Below, piece by piece: positions 62,171 to 64,000 of a DNA stretch of 64,000 bases. The position numbers and the translations under genes were made by a program. The notes under the pieces are model-generated. The model saw only the letters and a list, made by a program, of their open reading frames with translations. It was not told where the DNA came from and did no database searches. How positions within the stretch are numbered: the stretch's first letter is position 1; every line of letters starts with the position of its first letter. The DNA comes from Sisyra terminalis (lineage: Eukaryota > Arthropoda > Insecta > Neuroptera > Sisyridae), in NCBI GenBank assembly GCA_958496175.1, contig OY292278.1, forward strand, positions 50,530,001 to 50,594,000. Reading direction: 5' to 3'.

Positions 62171-63912
62171 GTGAAAATATATTAGTCAGCTATTCCATCC
62201 TTTTTACACGTTACTCTTGAATGTTATAAGATGACATTTATGGAAAAAAAAATGGATTTTTTTTTTTGAATCAAATGATTGATAAGAGTTAAATAATAGG
62301 ATTATCACAATTTTACGGTAGCATTCCACAAGTGATAATTGGTTTTTTGGTCGTAAGAAATGGAAAAACATTCATAAATTAAAATCAGAAGGTATGGATT
62401 TTCTTTGCATCCTATAATGAAGTGTAATAGTTGATTTTATTAAAAAATCTTCAGTTGGCTATGTAAGCTTTTAAGCCAATAGGTACAGACCAAACCCACC
62501 TCTATTTTGATTGGCAAATTGACTCCATTAATAATTTATATTGGTATGTTTTCCAATTTCTAGATTTTTTTTTTAAATTTTTGAAATTCTGAAACATTTT
62601 TATTTTTGATTAAATTTCGAAATTTTGATTTTTCTGAAAAACAGTTGGTTTAAAATTGCAAATTTTGGTGAACTTTGTAATTGGAATTTGGTGAACGAAA
62701 TAGGCTTTAATACATTCAAAATTTGAACCAAAATTTTTTTAGTTGATTTTTCCATGACTTGGAAGTGGTAAATTCAATATCTATCTTATCTAAACCGGCT
62801 GACTTTGTGCAAACATTTCTCACGACGAAATAATCTATCGACTGACGAAAAGATGAAGATACATACACATACACAAGTTTCTGTGAACCGAACGAACGTC
62901 AATTTTCATAAAATTTTCCATGTCTTACACGGCTGGCTAGATATTTTCCAATTTTATCTTCGACATTCATATTTTGTCACGTTTTGAAGAAAAATCTTAT
63001 CCAAAAGGAAATTGCTCCGAAACACAATTATTATTTTTCCCAACTATCACACATATAGGTACACATTTCTATTATCTCAATAAACGGAAACGGAAACTTT
63101 AATATCATTGAAGGTGTAACATTATGCATATATATCTCCAAACCAAAATAGAAACAAGTTCCGTTTCAAGGATAATGGCTGGTAATTATCCGTGTTGATA
63201 TCAGCCTAAATAATTCACCAAACTCATCCGACATGTTTCTCGCTCATAAATATTTTCCTTCTCGTCGTCGTTGAAATCTTGACCTTGTTCTAATCAAAAA
63301 TTTATCACACCTGAAAAAGGTGTACACCTTTGATTAACATCACTCAATTTTTGAAGGAAACGTCAATCAATTTGGCTGTAGTTTATTTTGGTTAAATTTA
63401 GAGATAAATATATAAGGAAAATAAGAAAAAAGGAAGAGATTTTCTTTGCCAATTGCAAATAAATGGACGTGCTATTATTTATAAGGGTAGACGGTGTATA
63501 TAGGAGTAGGGCAATTTGCAAAGCTGCAACATCATTGATTCATGGCGATGAATTTTTAATGCAGTGTACCTACCTACTGGTTTAAATGGGCCAATTTGCT
63601 ATGTGGAAATGATGTAGGTAATAAAAATTTCTATTAATTTTGCCTATAAAAAAACAGGTGGTTAAATAAAAGAAGTAAATTCAAATCAAATGTGACAATT
63701 GGCTTTTTGGTCGTAAGAATAATTTGATGACAGTATTTTTTTGGTCAATACATTAGTAAGTGTATAAGGATGTTGAAGTTTTCCAAGAAGAAAATTGGAA
63801 AAACTGGAGATATTTTTAGGAATGTTTATCTGTAATTGTTTTTAAAATTTCAAATCTTTACTGTATAAGGGAGCTTAATCGTATATAGGGAGTTATGGAT
63901 CATTCTCTATAG
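62170..63912. other. Gene-free AT-rich end of the window
   Basis: TTTTTGGTCGTAAGAA occurs at 62345 and 63703 with similar flanks, an old dispersed pair. Otherwise unique, without credible exons. Confidence 0.4.
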
Positions 63913-64000
63913 CAGGGCTTCCAAAACTTTTTCCTGTAGAACCTTTAGAAAAGTTTTTTAGGGATCATAAAACTCCTGCCTATACCTAAAGCTGCTTTAA
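63913..64000. mobile_element. Possible hAT MITE left end, cut by the window edge
   Basis: CAGGGCTTCCAAAACTTTTT resembles the terminal pattern of hAT MITEs such as the one at 11408. The right end would lie beyond the window. Confidence 0.4.

Overview
This is AT-rich, mostly non-coding nuclear DNA of a eukaryote, most likely an insect or another arthropod. The evidence is one intron-split gene with GT/AG introns, a mariner transposase, Jockey-like LINE fragments, Helitrons with the ...GACGAAGTCGCGGG...CTAG end, and many short inverted-repeat elements. I see no bacterial features, rRNA, CRISPR array or complete host tRNA gene. Most open frames are chance or lie inside repeats.

The one gene I can support is on the minus strand at 43127-47546. 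Its seven coding exons join in a consistent reading frame to give 328 aa. It resembles CFAP96 (C4orf47), a conserved cilium/centriole-associated protein. Its introns hold a TTAA-flanked MITE and a 153-bp MITE. Intron 2 also holds an antisense stretch that could be two or three exons of an unidentified gene. Helitron (c) lies just upstream of its start codon.

Layout, left to right. 0-1.3 kb: tandem repeat. 1.6-2.6 kb: palindromic element of family B, followed by a Helitron 5' remnant. 5.0-6.1 kb: palindromic family A element, truncated against a LINE reverse-transcriptase fragment. 6.5-7.5 and 10.5-11.9 kb: two copies of a dispersed block, the second carrying younger insertions. 13.05-15.10 kb: a 2-kb inverted repeat between direct repeats. 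15.5-18.3 kb: family A copies, one with a nested TTAA element, between 210-bp direct repeats. 18.7-18.95 kb: CpG-rich island. 19.6-21.5 kb: family B copies with a nested hAT MITE. 23.7-25.7 and 27.8-29.2 kb: long tandem repeats. 30.5-32.4 kb: composite family A element. 33.5-35.6 kb: two head-to-tail Helitrons. 37.2-38.3 kb: decayed palindromes. 41.2-42.9 kb: three abutting DNA elements. 43.1-47.5 kb: CFAP96-like gene. 47.75-48.6 kb: third Helitron. 49.9-52.8 kb: decayed mariner with a 1.6-kb insertion. 56.1 kb: 264-bp foldback. 59.9-62.2 kb: TTAA element, family A copy and another TTAA-type element.

The most distinctive content is the set of non-autonomous DNA elements whose whole length is nearly a palindrome (families A and B, about 1 kb per unit copy). 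The best copy has a perfect 8-bp target duplication, and two others have near-matching 8-bp flanks. Any transcript would fold into long double-stranded RNA. Also notable are Helitrons that carry a tRNA-like segment, and four TTAA-type elements with unrelated ends but a shared internal core. All calls come from reading the sequence; no database search was run.
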